A stretch of DNA of 64,000 bases from contig JAAPAO010000027.1 of the NCBI GenBank assembly GCA_013115145.1, forward strand, positions 1 to 64,000. Reading direction: 5' to 3'. The translations under genes and the position numbers were made by a program. Numbering within the stretch: the first letter of the stretch is position 1; each line of letters starts with the position of its first letter. This DNA comes from Perkinsus chesapeaki (taxonomy: Eukaryota > Perkinsozoa > Perkinsida > Perkinsidae). A model generated the notes under the pieces. The model had not been told where the DNA came from. It saw nothing but the letters and a program-made list of their open reading frames with translations, and did no database searches. Shown here in pieces: positions 1 through 8,868 of the stretch.

Positions 1-97
1 TCATCAGGCTCCCTACGTTGAGGTCGACATACCACGGTTCAAAGAAGATCTGCGTGCGGCTGAGCTCAACTGGAAGAAATGCTTTCAGCAGTTGTAG
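1..97 (+). CDS. 3' end of an unidentified gene (last exon, partial)
   Basis: An open frame runs from the left edge to a TAG at 95-97 and encodes about 31 residues ending in WKKCFQQL. The sequence tcatcag at 1-7 could be the acceptor of the preceding intron, so the exon may begin at position 8. The peptide is amphipathic and charged (PRFKEDLRAAELNWKK), as in a soluble helical C-terminus. It is too short to assign a family. The rest of the gene lies outside the window. Confidence 0.45.
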   Translation, partial: HQAPYVEVDIPRFKEDLRAAELNWKKCFQQL

Positions 98-889
98 ACG
101 TAGTTGTTTGACATTAACATTTCATACTCGTCGCAATATGCGTTTTCCATAATCGGTGTTTCGTTCGATGAAGTCGTCACACTCGCAAGAGTTTCTGATC
201 TTTACTGAAGTTGGAAATCGGTAGGCGGTTGCTTGTGCGATATTCGGCAAAGTTCAGCTAGAACAGTAGTGATAAATTCAAGAACTATCGAAGGCCATGG
301 GATTCCTCATTGCCGACAGGTAATTACAAAAGCTCGTACGATACCACACGGACTGCAGGATAGTCCCGAAGGATTAGATAGCTCGACAGTAGATACTGCA
401 GGACTTCGAACTCGCAAGCCGACACCATACACCGTAGCATACACACCATTAAAATACACGCACGTACACCGTTCTGTTTCCAATAACGGTTTTCGGAAAA
501 TAGATGACAGTTATACCTCATTATCTCGTGTAACCTACAAGTTAAATGCCCCCCCGCGTTACCAAAGGATGCGAGATAGTTATCTGAGTAGGGCCGCGCA
601 AAACCCTACCAGAAAAAATCTGTCAACTTGACACTTCGGTGGAATGGACCAATTAGCGGCAAGTTTACGTGTGTTTTTGCGGATGTTTTTTCTTCACTTC
701 AAAGAATCTACATTGAATATCTGCATAAGAAGATTCACACCTCGCATGTACATGTGGACTTCGCATCAAGTACGTTGTTATCGAACGCGCCGATTCTCAA
801 TATGTTATTACCTATTTTGGGTGACTACTTAAGAACTCAAAACCATTTTACTAGGAAAGTATTACCACATAGGCATGCTCTATTGCCGA
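98..889. other. Intergenic stretch without a recognisable gene
   Basis: Open frames here (for example 233-631 on the plus strand) have no hydrophobic, catalytic or repeat pattern that I recognise. They overlap frames on the other strand and lack a convincing start or splice context. The stretch lies between the 3' end of a plus-strand gene and the 3' end of a minus-strand gene, so it is probably a convergent intergenic spacer with two 3' untranslated regions. Confidence 0.4.
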
Positions 890-2746
890 CTACGAAGTCC
901 CTTTGCAATGCATCTCAACGGTTTTCGCTGTTTCATTGAAAGGCAGTTTACGAACCAGCTCCATTAGTTCCGGCTTGGGGTCTGCCAAGGCTGCATCGCG
1001 CACTATATCCATCAAAGCTTCCGAGGGCTCCGCTCTAAGCAGCAGGCCGGCGACTGCCACCGGTGCCTCGTCCATGAGCGCCTCGATGATATGTAGCCTA
1101 CCGCCCTCCACTAGAGCGCCCACCAGCATCGACAGCAGCTCCGGATCCTCGTCCTCGACGATGGCTTTAGCGTGCCTTTTCACCACATTCTCGGCTAGAT
1201 TCTGAACACATACAGGAAGACTCTTTTGCTGTAGTGCAAAGACACAAGCTGTTGGAAGAGAGAGGAACAGCGACTTCAGTACGGCCATCGCCATCGATTC
1301 TTCATCGGCAGTCTGGTGTGGGCTTTTCAACAGGAGTATAGCCAGGTCCACAAGACCCGCCTCTGTCAAAGCAACCGGGAGAGAACACCTGGACTCCTCG
1401 GTTAAAGGGCATGCCCTAGAGACAGCTTTCCAATGTCGCAGTTGGTGGTGGCACAAATGCATAAGAGCAGTTAGGCAAGGACGAAGCCGGGAGTCATGGA
1501 GAGCTTCTAGGGGCTCCAGGAGGTCGGAGAGGGCAGATGCTATTATTGCTGAAATATCTGGACGAGATATCAGCTTGTCAGATAGCTCAGGGAGACAGTC
1601 TGTCAATATAGCTATCAGAAGGTCCCAGGATCGATCCTCGCCGTTGGGCATTTCGTTTAGCTTTGACACTGCGGACTCTAAAACCAGTTTGAAAAGCGCA
1701 CAGGACTCTCCGCAGACTTCGGTGGCTAGATAGGAATCTTTCAGCCCCACAGAGTGCACGCTTCGACCTAATTCCGCCGTAACCGCCTCATCCCCACTTC
1801 GCCGCAGTGCCTCCTTCAGCACAGGACAGACAATCTCCGGCGAGGCTTCCAAGAGGAGGCTACAAGTTCCGAGATGCTCGCTGCAGATCAACCGAACCAG
1901 TTCCGGCGGGAAAGTACGAAAATCCTCCGTAAGTCTCTTGGCGCAAATAAGCTGCACCTCGGGAGCGATACTAATACTGGACAAGATAGCCTGCAAATCG
2001 TCAATGTCCTCCGCTGACTCTATCATCTCCGTTTGCTCAACTACGGTCATAGCTCGTCCCAGCATCGACGCCACTAAGCCCAGAGTTGCGAACCACTTAT
2101 TCTCCTTAACCTTTTTAAATAACCTTTCTGCTGTCTCCACGGTGATGCACCTTCGCAGGCCGGGTTTGCCCAAGATGGGCATCAGATCCCTCTCGGTCAC
2201 TTTGTTTCCCTTTATGAGATTTTCGACTATCCCCGCAACAGCAGACGAATTCAAGTCGCAATCGTCTTCATCCGCAAGCTCCTCGCAGACACGAGCATGA
2301 TTCTTCTCGTCGAAGCTGAGCAGCCATGAGGCTCCCAGATGCCCGGAAGCAGAAAGAATTTTTCCCAAGAACTCCAGCGGACCGCTGTCTGTCGCCCCGA
2401 AAATCTCCTTCCTCGCTTCCACGTAGCCGGTATTTACAGAGACGGCAACATAGCCGACATCGACACCGCTAGCGCGCGAGCTGTTCGGGCCCGACTCTGC
2501 ATTGAGGAGGTCGAACTCCTGGTCTGAACCGTCGCTGAAGAACTCACTGGGGCTCGGAGAACTACTGTCACCGTCAGCCCTGACCACGTCGATGCGACCC
2601 TTCTCTACTACCACGCTGTCCCCAATGAGATTGTCTACTGCGTGAGCGCTGCCATCCACCAGGGCTAGGCTGATGCACCCATTGCCTGTTGTTATGGAAG
2701 TATCATCATGGCCGAGGAAGACGCGGAGGATTACCTTTCCAGACAT
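890..2746 (-). CDS. Large helical-repeat-like protein, unidentified (possible PP4R3/SMEK-type)
   Basis: A single long exon of 618 codons. I chose the ATG at 2746 because the open frame upstream begins only with GTG. The first ~55 residues look like a small beta domain (MSGKVILRVFLGHDD...). An acidic Ser-rich linker (SSSPSPSEFFSDGSDQEF) follows, then about 450 residues of Leu/Ala/Glu-rich amphipathic helices typical of an armadillo/HEAT-like solenoid. A PH/EVH1-like start, an acidic insert and helical repeats is also the order seen in the protein phosphatase 4 regulatory subunit 3 (SMEK) family, and the segment around LLSFDEKNHARVCEEL resembles it weakly. No defining motif confirms this, so the assignment is only a suggestion. 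The very long intronless frame contrasts with the intron-rich neighbours and supports real coding. Confidence 0.7.
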   Translation of the reverse strand: MSGKVILRVFLGHDDTSITTGNGCISLALVDGSAHAVDNLIGDSVVVEKGRIDVVRADGDSSSPSPSEFFSDGSDQEFDLLNAESGPNSSRASGVDVGYVAVSVNTGYVEARKEIFGATDSGPLEFLGKILSASGHLGASWLLSFDEKNHARVCEELADEDDCDLNSSAVAGIVENLIKGNKVTERDLMPILGKPGLRRCITVETAERLFKKVKENKWFATLGLVASMLGRAMTVVEQTEMIESAEDIDDLQAILSSISIAPEVQLICAKRLTEDFRTFPPELVRLICSEHLGTCSLLLEASPEIVCPVLKEALRRSGDEAVTAELGRSVHSVGLKDSYLATEVCGESCALFKLVLESAVSKLNEMPNGEDRSWDLLIAILTDCLPELSDKLISRPDISAIIASALSDLLEPLEALHDSRLRPCLTALMHLCHHQLRHWKAVSRACPLTEESRCSLPVALTEAGLVDLAILLLKSPHQTADEESMAMAVLKSLFLSLPTACVFALQQKSLPVCVQNLAENVVKRHAKAIVEDEDPELLSMLVGALVEGGRLHIIEALMDEAPVAVAGLLLRAEPSEALMDIVRDAALADPKPELMELVRKLPFNETAKTVEMHCKGTS

Positions 2747-2919
2747 GTAAAAACGGCTGATGGGAGGAGAGGCGAAGAACACAACTCAGAGGGAAGGGAG
2801 GCAATGGTAAAGTGTTGAGGGAAACGGCAGGGAACATTCTGACACCTCTAGCTAATATGACAAATAAACAGATACGCAGCTCCTCTTGGAAGGGCTGGAT
2901 TTACTGTGACAAACAGATG

Positions 2920-3615
2920 CTATACAGGAAGCGACAACACATCAGGAACCTTCTCCGTCATCACGTCCCGGCCAAAGTGACTCGCCTCACTCAGGAGGAC
3001 AATGCCGAGGAGGACCACAGGGCATAGAGGGACGTATGTGAGGGCAGCCATGTCGTAGACACCATGGCATAGCGCGGCCACGCCCAGAGACCACGGGCCA
3101 AAATCCGACTCGGGATCGATGGCAATTTGGGTACAGAATAGGTGGACTAGTGTGGGGATCGCCAAAGAGCCCAATTCAACCCAGAAAGAATCTGTCAGCA
3201 GAGGTACCGGACCACGAATAAAATTCTCCCAGGCAGAGAAGGACAGAGCTGCCCAAAGACCAACCGAATTGGGGGCGCGCGGGAAAATAGCACAGCTGCA
3301 GGCAACACCGATGCATTTAACGCACTCTTCCGCGAAGCCCGCCTTGATGAAGGAGAAGGCGAGGAGGCCGAGACCAGACCAGTCCACAAGAGAAGATAAT
3401 TTCTGGAAGACCGGGATCTGCAAGATAGTCACCATGGCCGTGCAGAGGTGGGCCTTCGATGGTCTTGGAGAGAGACAAAGCAATAGAAGGATGGGGTAGA
3501 TAGGGCGAACGACCTGAAGAGGGAGGAGCTCTTGTGCGGTGGCCAGGATGCCCAGTGTGATGGCGGCTGAAACAGCTTGAAGAGAAAAATTGTGAAGCAG
3601 AGCCGAAGTTAACAT
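2920..3615 (-). CDS. PrsW-like intramembrane protease (CAAX/PrsW superfamily)
   Basis: A polytopic membrane protein. From the ATG at 3615 it has 231 residues and several hydrophobic segments (about 10-50, 83-110, 118-133, 148-165, 176-210). It carries the metal-protease motif order of the PrsW family: EExxK in a membrane segment (E96, E97, K100), Trp-Glu-Asn at 129-131 matching the family's FEN element, a histidine at 158 and HGVYD at 184-188 matching the conserved HGxxN/D element. In bacteria PrsW cleaves anti-sigma factors within the membrane; the eukaryotic members' substrates are largely unknown. An acceptor-like tttgcag ends just upstream at 3648, so an additional 5' exon is likely and the true N-terminus may be further upstream. 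Confidence 0.65.
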   Translation of the reverse strand: MLTSALLHNFSLQAVSAAITLGILATAQELLPLQVVRPIYPILLLLCLSPRPSKAHLCTAMVTILQIPVFQKLSSLVDWSGLGLLAFSFIKAGFAEECVKCIGVACSCAIFPRAPNSVGLWAALSFSAWENFIRGPVPLLTDSFWVELGSLAIPTLVHLFCTQIAIDPESDFGPWSLGVAALCHGVYDMAALTYVPLCPVVLLGIVLLSEASHFGRDVMTEKVPDVLSLPV

Positions 3616-3672
3616 CACATTAAAGAAGAACTGAGAACAGAAGGGATCTGCAAAAGGAGGGGATGAACGCAA

Positions 3673-4007
3673 GAGGGGATATAGAGGAATAATGGATGGG
3701 TTTCCCCATTGCTTTCAATGTATCAGGGTTGATGATGACGACCATAGAGATATAACAGCCATGTTTCGGCCGGGGAATGGTACAGTAAATATTGGTCGCC
3801 TAGAACTAAGAGGATACTACGCCTCACTATCAGCATCATCAACTTCACTTTGAGGAGGAGGAACAGAGGGCAAGTAACAACAAGAATAACAATCACACCA
3901 CTTGGTATTTACAACATTCTATTCGAATGTAGCATCGTCGTGGTTAATTCAACGTGCCCCGGTGTTATCGTAAGGGCATCTTATATGATAATAATCTACT
4001 AGGAGGA
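3673..4007. other. Spacer between two minus-strand genes
   Basis: No convincing coding exon is seen. It may hold the promoter and an unseen first exon of the PrsW-like gene, because the exon at 2920-3647 opens with a splice-acceptor-like sequence. The rest is the 3' flank of the Pro/Ser-rich gene. Confidence 0.35.
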
Positions 4008-4628
4008 TCACGATGAGTAGTCCGAGCCTCCCGACTCCGAGCTGCCAGCTTCGGTGCTGCGTTCCCAGTCGCTACTACCGCCTCTTCGAGCCCCACGATG
4101 TCTCCCGGAGCTGCTGCACGGAGATTCCTTTCTAGAGTAACACCGAGGTAGCGGAGGCTCATCCATTGTATCCAGCTCCAAGCAAGCAAGCACTCCAAAT
4201 GGTATCATCGAGATCTCATCTCTGCCCTGAGGACCGTTGCTCCCCGGACCACCCGGAGAGGCTCGGTCTCGTCCATCAACGACGTCTGGCCTCCGCATAA
4301 CCTTGTAACAACCTCCACGTCTGGGATAGGGATCGTAGGCCGGCGGAGGGACACACTCGTGAAAGTAGCAGCCTTCTGTCCCGTGGCTTATGCCCTTCTT
4401 CGAGACGGGGCCAGCGGCTTGGCGCCACAGGGCTCGGTCATGCTCGTCCAGATTTAGCAAGACCTGATTGCACATCCGTTCGGTCATCTTAACTCTATTG
4501 GAGAAGTCTCGACTGCTGGCGAGCATGGAGATGGCGGGCTCTGGGCTGACAGGGGGGCCTAGGGGTCTCGAGGAGGAGGGGGTCAGGCAATAGGGGGGAG
4601 GAGGAGGGGGTACTGGTACACGATGCAT
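4008..4628 (-). CDS. Pro/Ser/Gly-rich hypothetical protein
   Basis: An intronless frame of 206 residues from an ATG at 4626-4628. The N-terminus is proline-rich with a run of seven prolines (VPVPPPPPPY). A short central helix with LLNLDEHDRALWRQA follows, then a Cys/Tyr/Pro-containing stretch. The C-terminus is basic, then Ser/Gly-rich (RHRGARRGGSSDWERST...). The composition is that of a disordered adaptor or nuclear protein. No known domain was recognised. The poly-Pro codons make a G-rich tract on the plus strand near 4590-4612. Confidence 0.5.
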   Translation of the reverse strand: MHRVPVPPPPPPYCLTPSSSRPLGPPVSPEPAISMLASSRDFSNRVKMTERMCNQVLLNLDEHDRALWRQAAGPVSKKGISHGTEGCYFHECVPPPAYDPYPRRGGCYKVMRRPDVVDGRDRASPGGPGSNGPQGRDEISMIPFGVLACLELDTMDEPPLPRCYSRKESPCSSSGRHRGARRGGSSDWERSTEAGSSESGGSDYSS

Positions 4629-5705
4629 TTAGAGGAATGATATATATGCCAACTGAGGGAAAGCGCTGTAGGAAAACATTCATTATGTGAATAGATCTAA
4701 TCACTACTATTATTTATAATAAGATCCGCCATAAAGTGGCCGGTAATGGCGAAGGAAAAATTTGATGAAAAACCTGGAAATTTTAAGTGGGAGAAAGAAT
4801 GTCAATTAATGAGGCAAAAGATACGTTAAAAAGATGAGAAGTAATATATTATATAAAGCATCGAGGAGGTTAATTCATATCAATAAGAATGATGTACAAT
4901 ATGGCCTACTGTGGGGGACAAAAGGGATCGAGGATAGGTTTTATAGGCTCCATTATAAGGTTCATTGAAGTACCCTATAGAAGCTCCGAATACGAGGATA
5001 TCTATAAGAAAGAGTTTGCTGTAGACAAATAAGAGCAATATGATCTTCGGGAGAATGCAGGGGGCACTGAATCAACCTAGAAAATATCTTACGATCTCCA
5101 AGGAAAACGCGAGACTGGGTGAACGAGAAATGTTAATTCAAGTTGGCGAAGCGAGTACTTTCGGAATCCTAGGAAACTTATGAGATCGGAATAAAGCGGT
5201 TTTGATAATAATATAATGTCTAGGAGTAGAACGACATGAGAGGGAGACACAGATGAATATCCCATACGCAACAACCAAAAAAGGCAGAGGTTTTTGTATC
5301 GTCACGCGCCACGAAATTAGTGTGTCGTCTGAAAAATCTCGGAAATCTCCTCCCTAGTAAATACAGGTTTTTATGATGAAGAAAAACTATACACGTATAA
5401 CATTCTTGAGGATAAACGTATCTTGGAATTAGTGGCAATGAGAAACCTGAAGGTTTCGGAGATATGGGGCCGCTTACGGGTTCAAAAGCGTGGGTCAACC
5501 TAAGATACTCCTTTCTTAGGAACCCTCTGCGAAATTTGTATTCTGATGGATCCTTCTGAAGGAGCTCCAAAGGCTACTGGAGGATTGATAGCTGATATAT
5601 GCCCTAAGGAAGTAACACTTACAGAAGATCAGCAAATGGATCTTAGAGTCCAACAGGTGGTATCTTAAGTTGATTAGAGTAAGATACGTAGAAGGTTAGA
5701 TTGCG
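4629..5705. other. AT-richer spacer with no supported gene
   Basis: About 1.1 kb. Open frames on the minus strand (for example 5220-5570) contain no recognisable motif and no splice arrangement linking them to neighbours. The stretch separates minus-strand genes on the left from plus-strand genes on the right, so it should contain divergent promoters. I could not point to a specific element. Confidence 0.35.
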
Positions 5706-5931
5706 ATGTTCACGTCGAACGAGCGGTATATACAATCCCATCCAGAGCTACAGGAACTAATCAGCATATTTGTCCAGCGTGCCTTGGAGGACCGGCCCGA
5801 TAACGTCCTCGCCTATGCCGGAGAATTCTTCACCAGGTAGCGAATTTGCGGCACGAAGGGAAGGTGAGGCCCCTCTCAGAGATGATCTCTATGCGTTGGT
5901 GAGGTCAGAGAGAGAGGAAAAAACATATTAA
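5706..5931 (+). CDS. RIIa-domain protein (RIIAD1-like), 60 aa
   Basis: Two exons, 5706-5836 and 5880-5931, joined across a 43-nt GT-AG intron in phase 2, give a 60-residue protein. It is almost entirely one RIIa dimerisation/docking domain: NERYIQSHPELQELIS, then RPDNVLAYAGEFFTR, which matches the RPxDxxxFAxxYFT signature of the family. In other eukaryotes such stand-alone RIIa proteins form dimers that bind amphipathic helices of A-kinase-anchoring or radial-spoke-like proteins, often in cilia and flagella. The C-terminal tail (DDLYALVRSEREEKTY) is charged. The match covers the whole domain and the splice signals are clean, so the family call is fairly firm. The cellular role is inferred. 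Confidence 0.75.
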
Positions 5932-6188
5932 TTAAGCGTTATGAACTGATCCGGAATCGTCTTGTGTTGGAGTCAGCACGTGTCCGGTCTGGTGGGAATG
6001 GTTTCAGGCAACCTTGGCGGAACGGTGAGTGTCGAGTGCGCAGGGATTTGGGTATCAGTATATTCCTCATTACTAGATCATTATGGGTGCTCTTGAAGGC
6101 TTGCATGATCGTGAAATAAATAAATATTTTGGGAAGAATAATTCCCTTCGAAACCAATAATTCACGGAGGAGAGTAGGAGCCTTAAAG

Positions 6189-6441
6189 ATGGCTCATTTG
6201 GTTTTGAAAAACAAGTGTACGCTTATAGTAAAAGCTGCAGTAGTCTGCTTTGTATAATACAACATACCTGTTTTGTAATCGCTCTATCGTCTGTTACTCT
6301 CAACAGCTGTGGTTTTGTGCCTGTATGTTTGCGTCTCGTAAAGTATCTCGATCACATCGACGTAAGCGATCGGCCCAAGAAGAAGAGGACGTACTAGAGG
6401 AGGAGAATTCGGAGAGCCTCTCGTTGGATGATTTGAAGTAG
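6189..6441 (+). CDS. Small single-pass membrane protein, 65 aa
   Basis: Exon 1 at 6189-6251 and exon 2 at 6307-6441 join in phase 0 across a 55-nt GT-AG intron. Together they form one hydrophobic segment that spans the junction (CTLIVKAAVVCFLWFCACMF), preceded by a short N-terminus (MAHLVLKNK). The segment is followed by a basic stop-transfer patch (SRKVSRSHRRKR) and an acidic tail (EEEDVLEEENSESLSLDDLK). That neither exon alone makes a sensible membrane span but the join does is the main support. No family was recognised. Topology by the positive-inside rule would place the tail in the cytosol. Confidence 0.5.
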
Positions 6442-6730
6442 TAATGCGATCAATCCAGGGAACCGGAGCTCCTTCTAGTACTCGATATCTGGAGCTCTTT
6501 GTGTGAGCTGCTCAACTCGTTCTGAAACCCGGTGTCACGTAGCATGAAGGGACATTAGCGTGTTCTCGTTAAGGACTCTTGAATGGGATGGAGCTTCCTT
6601 CTGCAGTCCATTGCATAAATGGTGCGGTGCTAGAGGGTACTTTTGCAGTGAGTGACGCATTTTGTGCGAATAATATATAGTTGCTGTTGGTTGTATATGA
6701 AGTAAGATTATTATTATTATTTCTATTAAG

Positions 6731-8473
6731 GGCCCTCCAACGGGAGAGATCGAGAGCGAAGGGAGTAGAGGCGGATAGGCATGCAGTTGAGATACAGCAG
6801 CAGCAGGAGAGTGAGCCGGAAGAGAAGGATGAGGAGGAATGGGGATTGTTAAAACGTAGTGACATTGGGAGGGATGTGAAGGTATAAAATCATTGTTCGG
6901 AGGTCGATGAGGATAAGATATACTCTCTATTACTCTTTATTTTATTTGTTTACATTGTATACTGTATATTATGTTCGACGATGATTGGTGTATTTGAAGT
7001 GATCCATACCTTTGTTAGTTGTGGAGTTTAGTGGTCCAACTTACTCGAATCATTTGTTGCTCAAAGGGCAACACTTGTTGCTTATTATGTGATAGTTCTC
7101 ATTACTGATATTGTAGAGTGACACTCGGATTAGCTGCTTGTGTTTCTCCGCTGAGCGAATTTTCCGCTGAGCGAATTTTCCGCTGAAGTGGAATCCTTCA
7201 AAGCTCTCCTGTGACTGCAGAACAGAACTGTTCTACACACAATGGTGAGAGCAGGAGTCCTGTCCTGTCCACCAACGTATGTTATTGGTTGGTAAAAGGC
7301 CTTTTCTTCCTATATGGATGGGTGGGTAATCTAGGCGGCATTGGTGTGAGAAGTATTCAAGGTACCTTCAAGGATACCGGAGCTCGTTTGGGTACGGAAC
7401 ATGAAGTTGATAAACATATGGAAAAATGGGTTAATAGGAAGCTAGTGGAGATGGGACATAAAGTGGAAGAGGGAGGATTGGATACATCTAAAGGTGATAA
7501 TGTTATGAGGAGGGGTATATGCTGCTATTTGATCTTAAAAACGGAAAAGACGGTATGAAGGAAGTAGTTCATATATTACCTGTTGTATTACTGCTAAGCG
7601 AAAGTGTAGTCCCTCTTTCTATAGGAAATGACACCTACATATTATCTGGCCCTGTTATTCTCCATAGAGGAAGTTTACTTTGGACTTTAACCTAACAGAA
7701 CTGTGTTATGATAGGAGGTTACCAATATTTCCGGTACACATTATATGCCGTATCGATATAGGAAGTCCTATCAAATTTAGCGTAGTCTCGCAAAAATGGG
7801 CACTTATGCGTGGTTGCGTTCCGTGAAGTGATCCTTTCAGAAGGAGCGTCGTCACCGACAGCCGCGCCGCCGCCATCTAGGGTGGCAAAAGTGTTTGGGA
7901 GTATACCAGAGCATTTACAACATCAATCAACTACTGAGAAGAGGCTGCTGGAAGAAGCGAATCAATCATGGTCAATGGGACTAGTGGAGGTGGAGACAGA
8001 TCGACTGTAATAGGGGGAGACGTGACGGCAGAGATTCGTTCGTAATATGAAGATAAAGTGGAAATTTTGATGGGAAATATTCTTCTGGAGGAACGGAGGT
8101 ATCAAGTACATTCCTTCTGGGACTATTTGGTGGAGGAGTGGAGGCTCGAGGCATGTCTCTGGGAGCTTGGAGTTACCGATTGTGTTGTCTCGTTTTCATT
8201 AGGGAGGAGTTGAGGGCAATTGAGCGAGCGGAGGAGGCTAAGATGCGGTTCCTTGAAGAGGCTTCTAGGAAGAAGAGTTTTACTGATAAGGTGATATGGC
8301 CGACGGGAACGTATTTCGCTGGGCTCACCGAAATTCGGAGAAGTTGGACATGCATGTCGGGAAATGTTGGTATGGTTGTTAGGGTGGCCGGAATGATGGA
8401 AAGGGTAAAGACCGAGCGAAGGCGGCAGCGGGTATGGCAATGTCAGAGATAGTTAAACGAGCGCGAAATAAGT
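6731..8473 (+). CDS. Probable multi-exon coiled-coil gene, structure unresolved
   Basis: Several plus-strand blocks have coding character and splice-like borders but could not be joined with certainty. 6731-6880 encodes a Glu/Gln-rich helix (EIQQQQESEPEEKDEEEW). 7340-7500 encodes GARLGTEHEVDKHMEKWVNRK. 7826-7990 encodes PPPSRVAKVFGSIPEHL and a helix. 8060-8170 encodes ERRYQVHSFWDYLVEEWRLE. 8203-8289 encodes a charged helix (EELRAIERAEEAKMRFLEEA), and about 8390-8473 encodes KDRAKAAAGMAMSEIVKRAR before a TGA. The material may come from one or two genes. Composition suggests a soluble coiled-coil protein. No homology was recognised. Confidence 0.35.
7148..7186 (+). repeat. Short tandem repeat, 16-bp unit
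   Basis: The unit ccgctgagcgaatttt occurs twice exactly (7148-7163, 7164-7179) followed by a partial third copy (ccgctga). It lies in a non-coding part of the unresolved gene region, probably an intron. Confidence 0.8.
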
Positions 8474-8868
8474 GACTTTCTCAAGGCTGTCGGGTTGGGT
8501 TCATTTGGCTGTCGATCTGAACGGGAACCTCCTGTAGACCAGATTATTTGTTTGACTAGTTCTGTCATGGGAGTTGCATTAGCCTATCCCGAAAGCGATA
8601 GTCAACGGAGTTTTACTCTAGGTCATTCAAAATGTGAAGTATTGATTTTTGGCAACTTGCCGTCGCACAAGCGCCAACGGACTGTGTAAAAGCTAGTAGG
8701 CTTTTCCAGTTGGTTTGTCGGAGAGGATAGTGGTCGCTCTATGGTTCAGGAATACGGGGTGTCATGTCGGTCTCACCTGGCAGTGTGCTGTGGGAATCGG
8801 AAGCGATGATAAATGTTGGAAACTAACTTGTTCGATTTTTCGAAGTTTAGTTTTACTTGATTATTTCT

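Noticed and set aside
903-2300. Plus-strand frames (903-1205, 1938-2300, 2339-2527)
   Set aside because: They are antisense shadows of the 618-codon minus-strand frame.
5220-5570. Minus-strand 116-codon frame
   Set aside because: No signal, domain or splice context. Composition is ordinary for non-coding sequence here.
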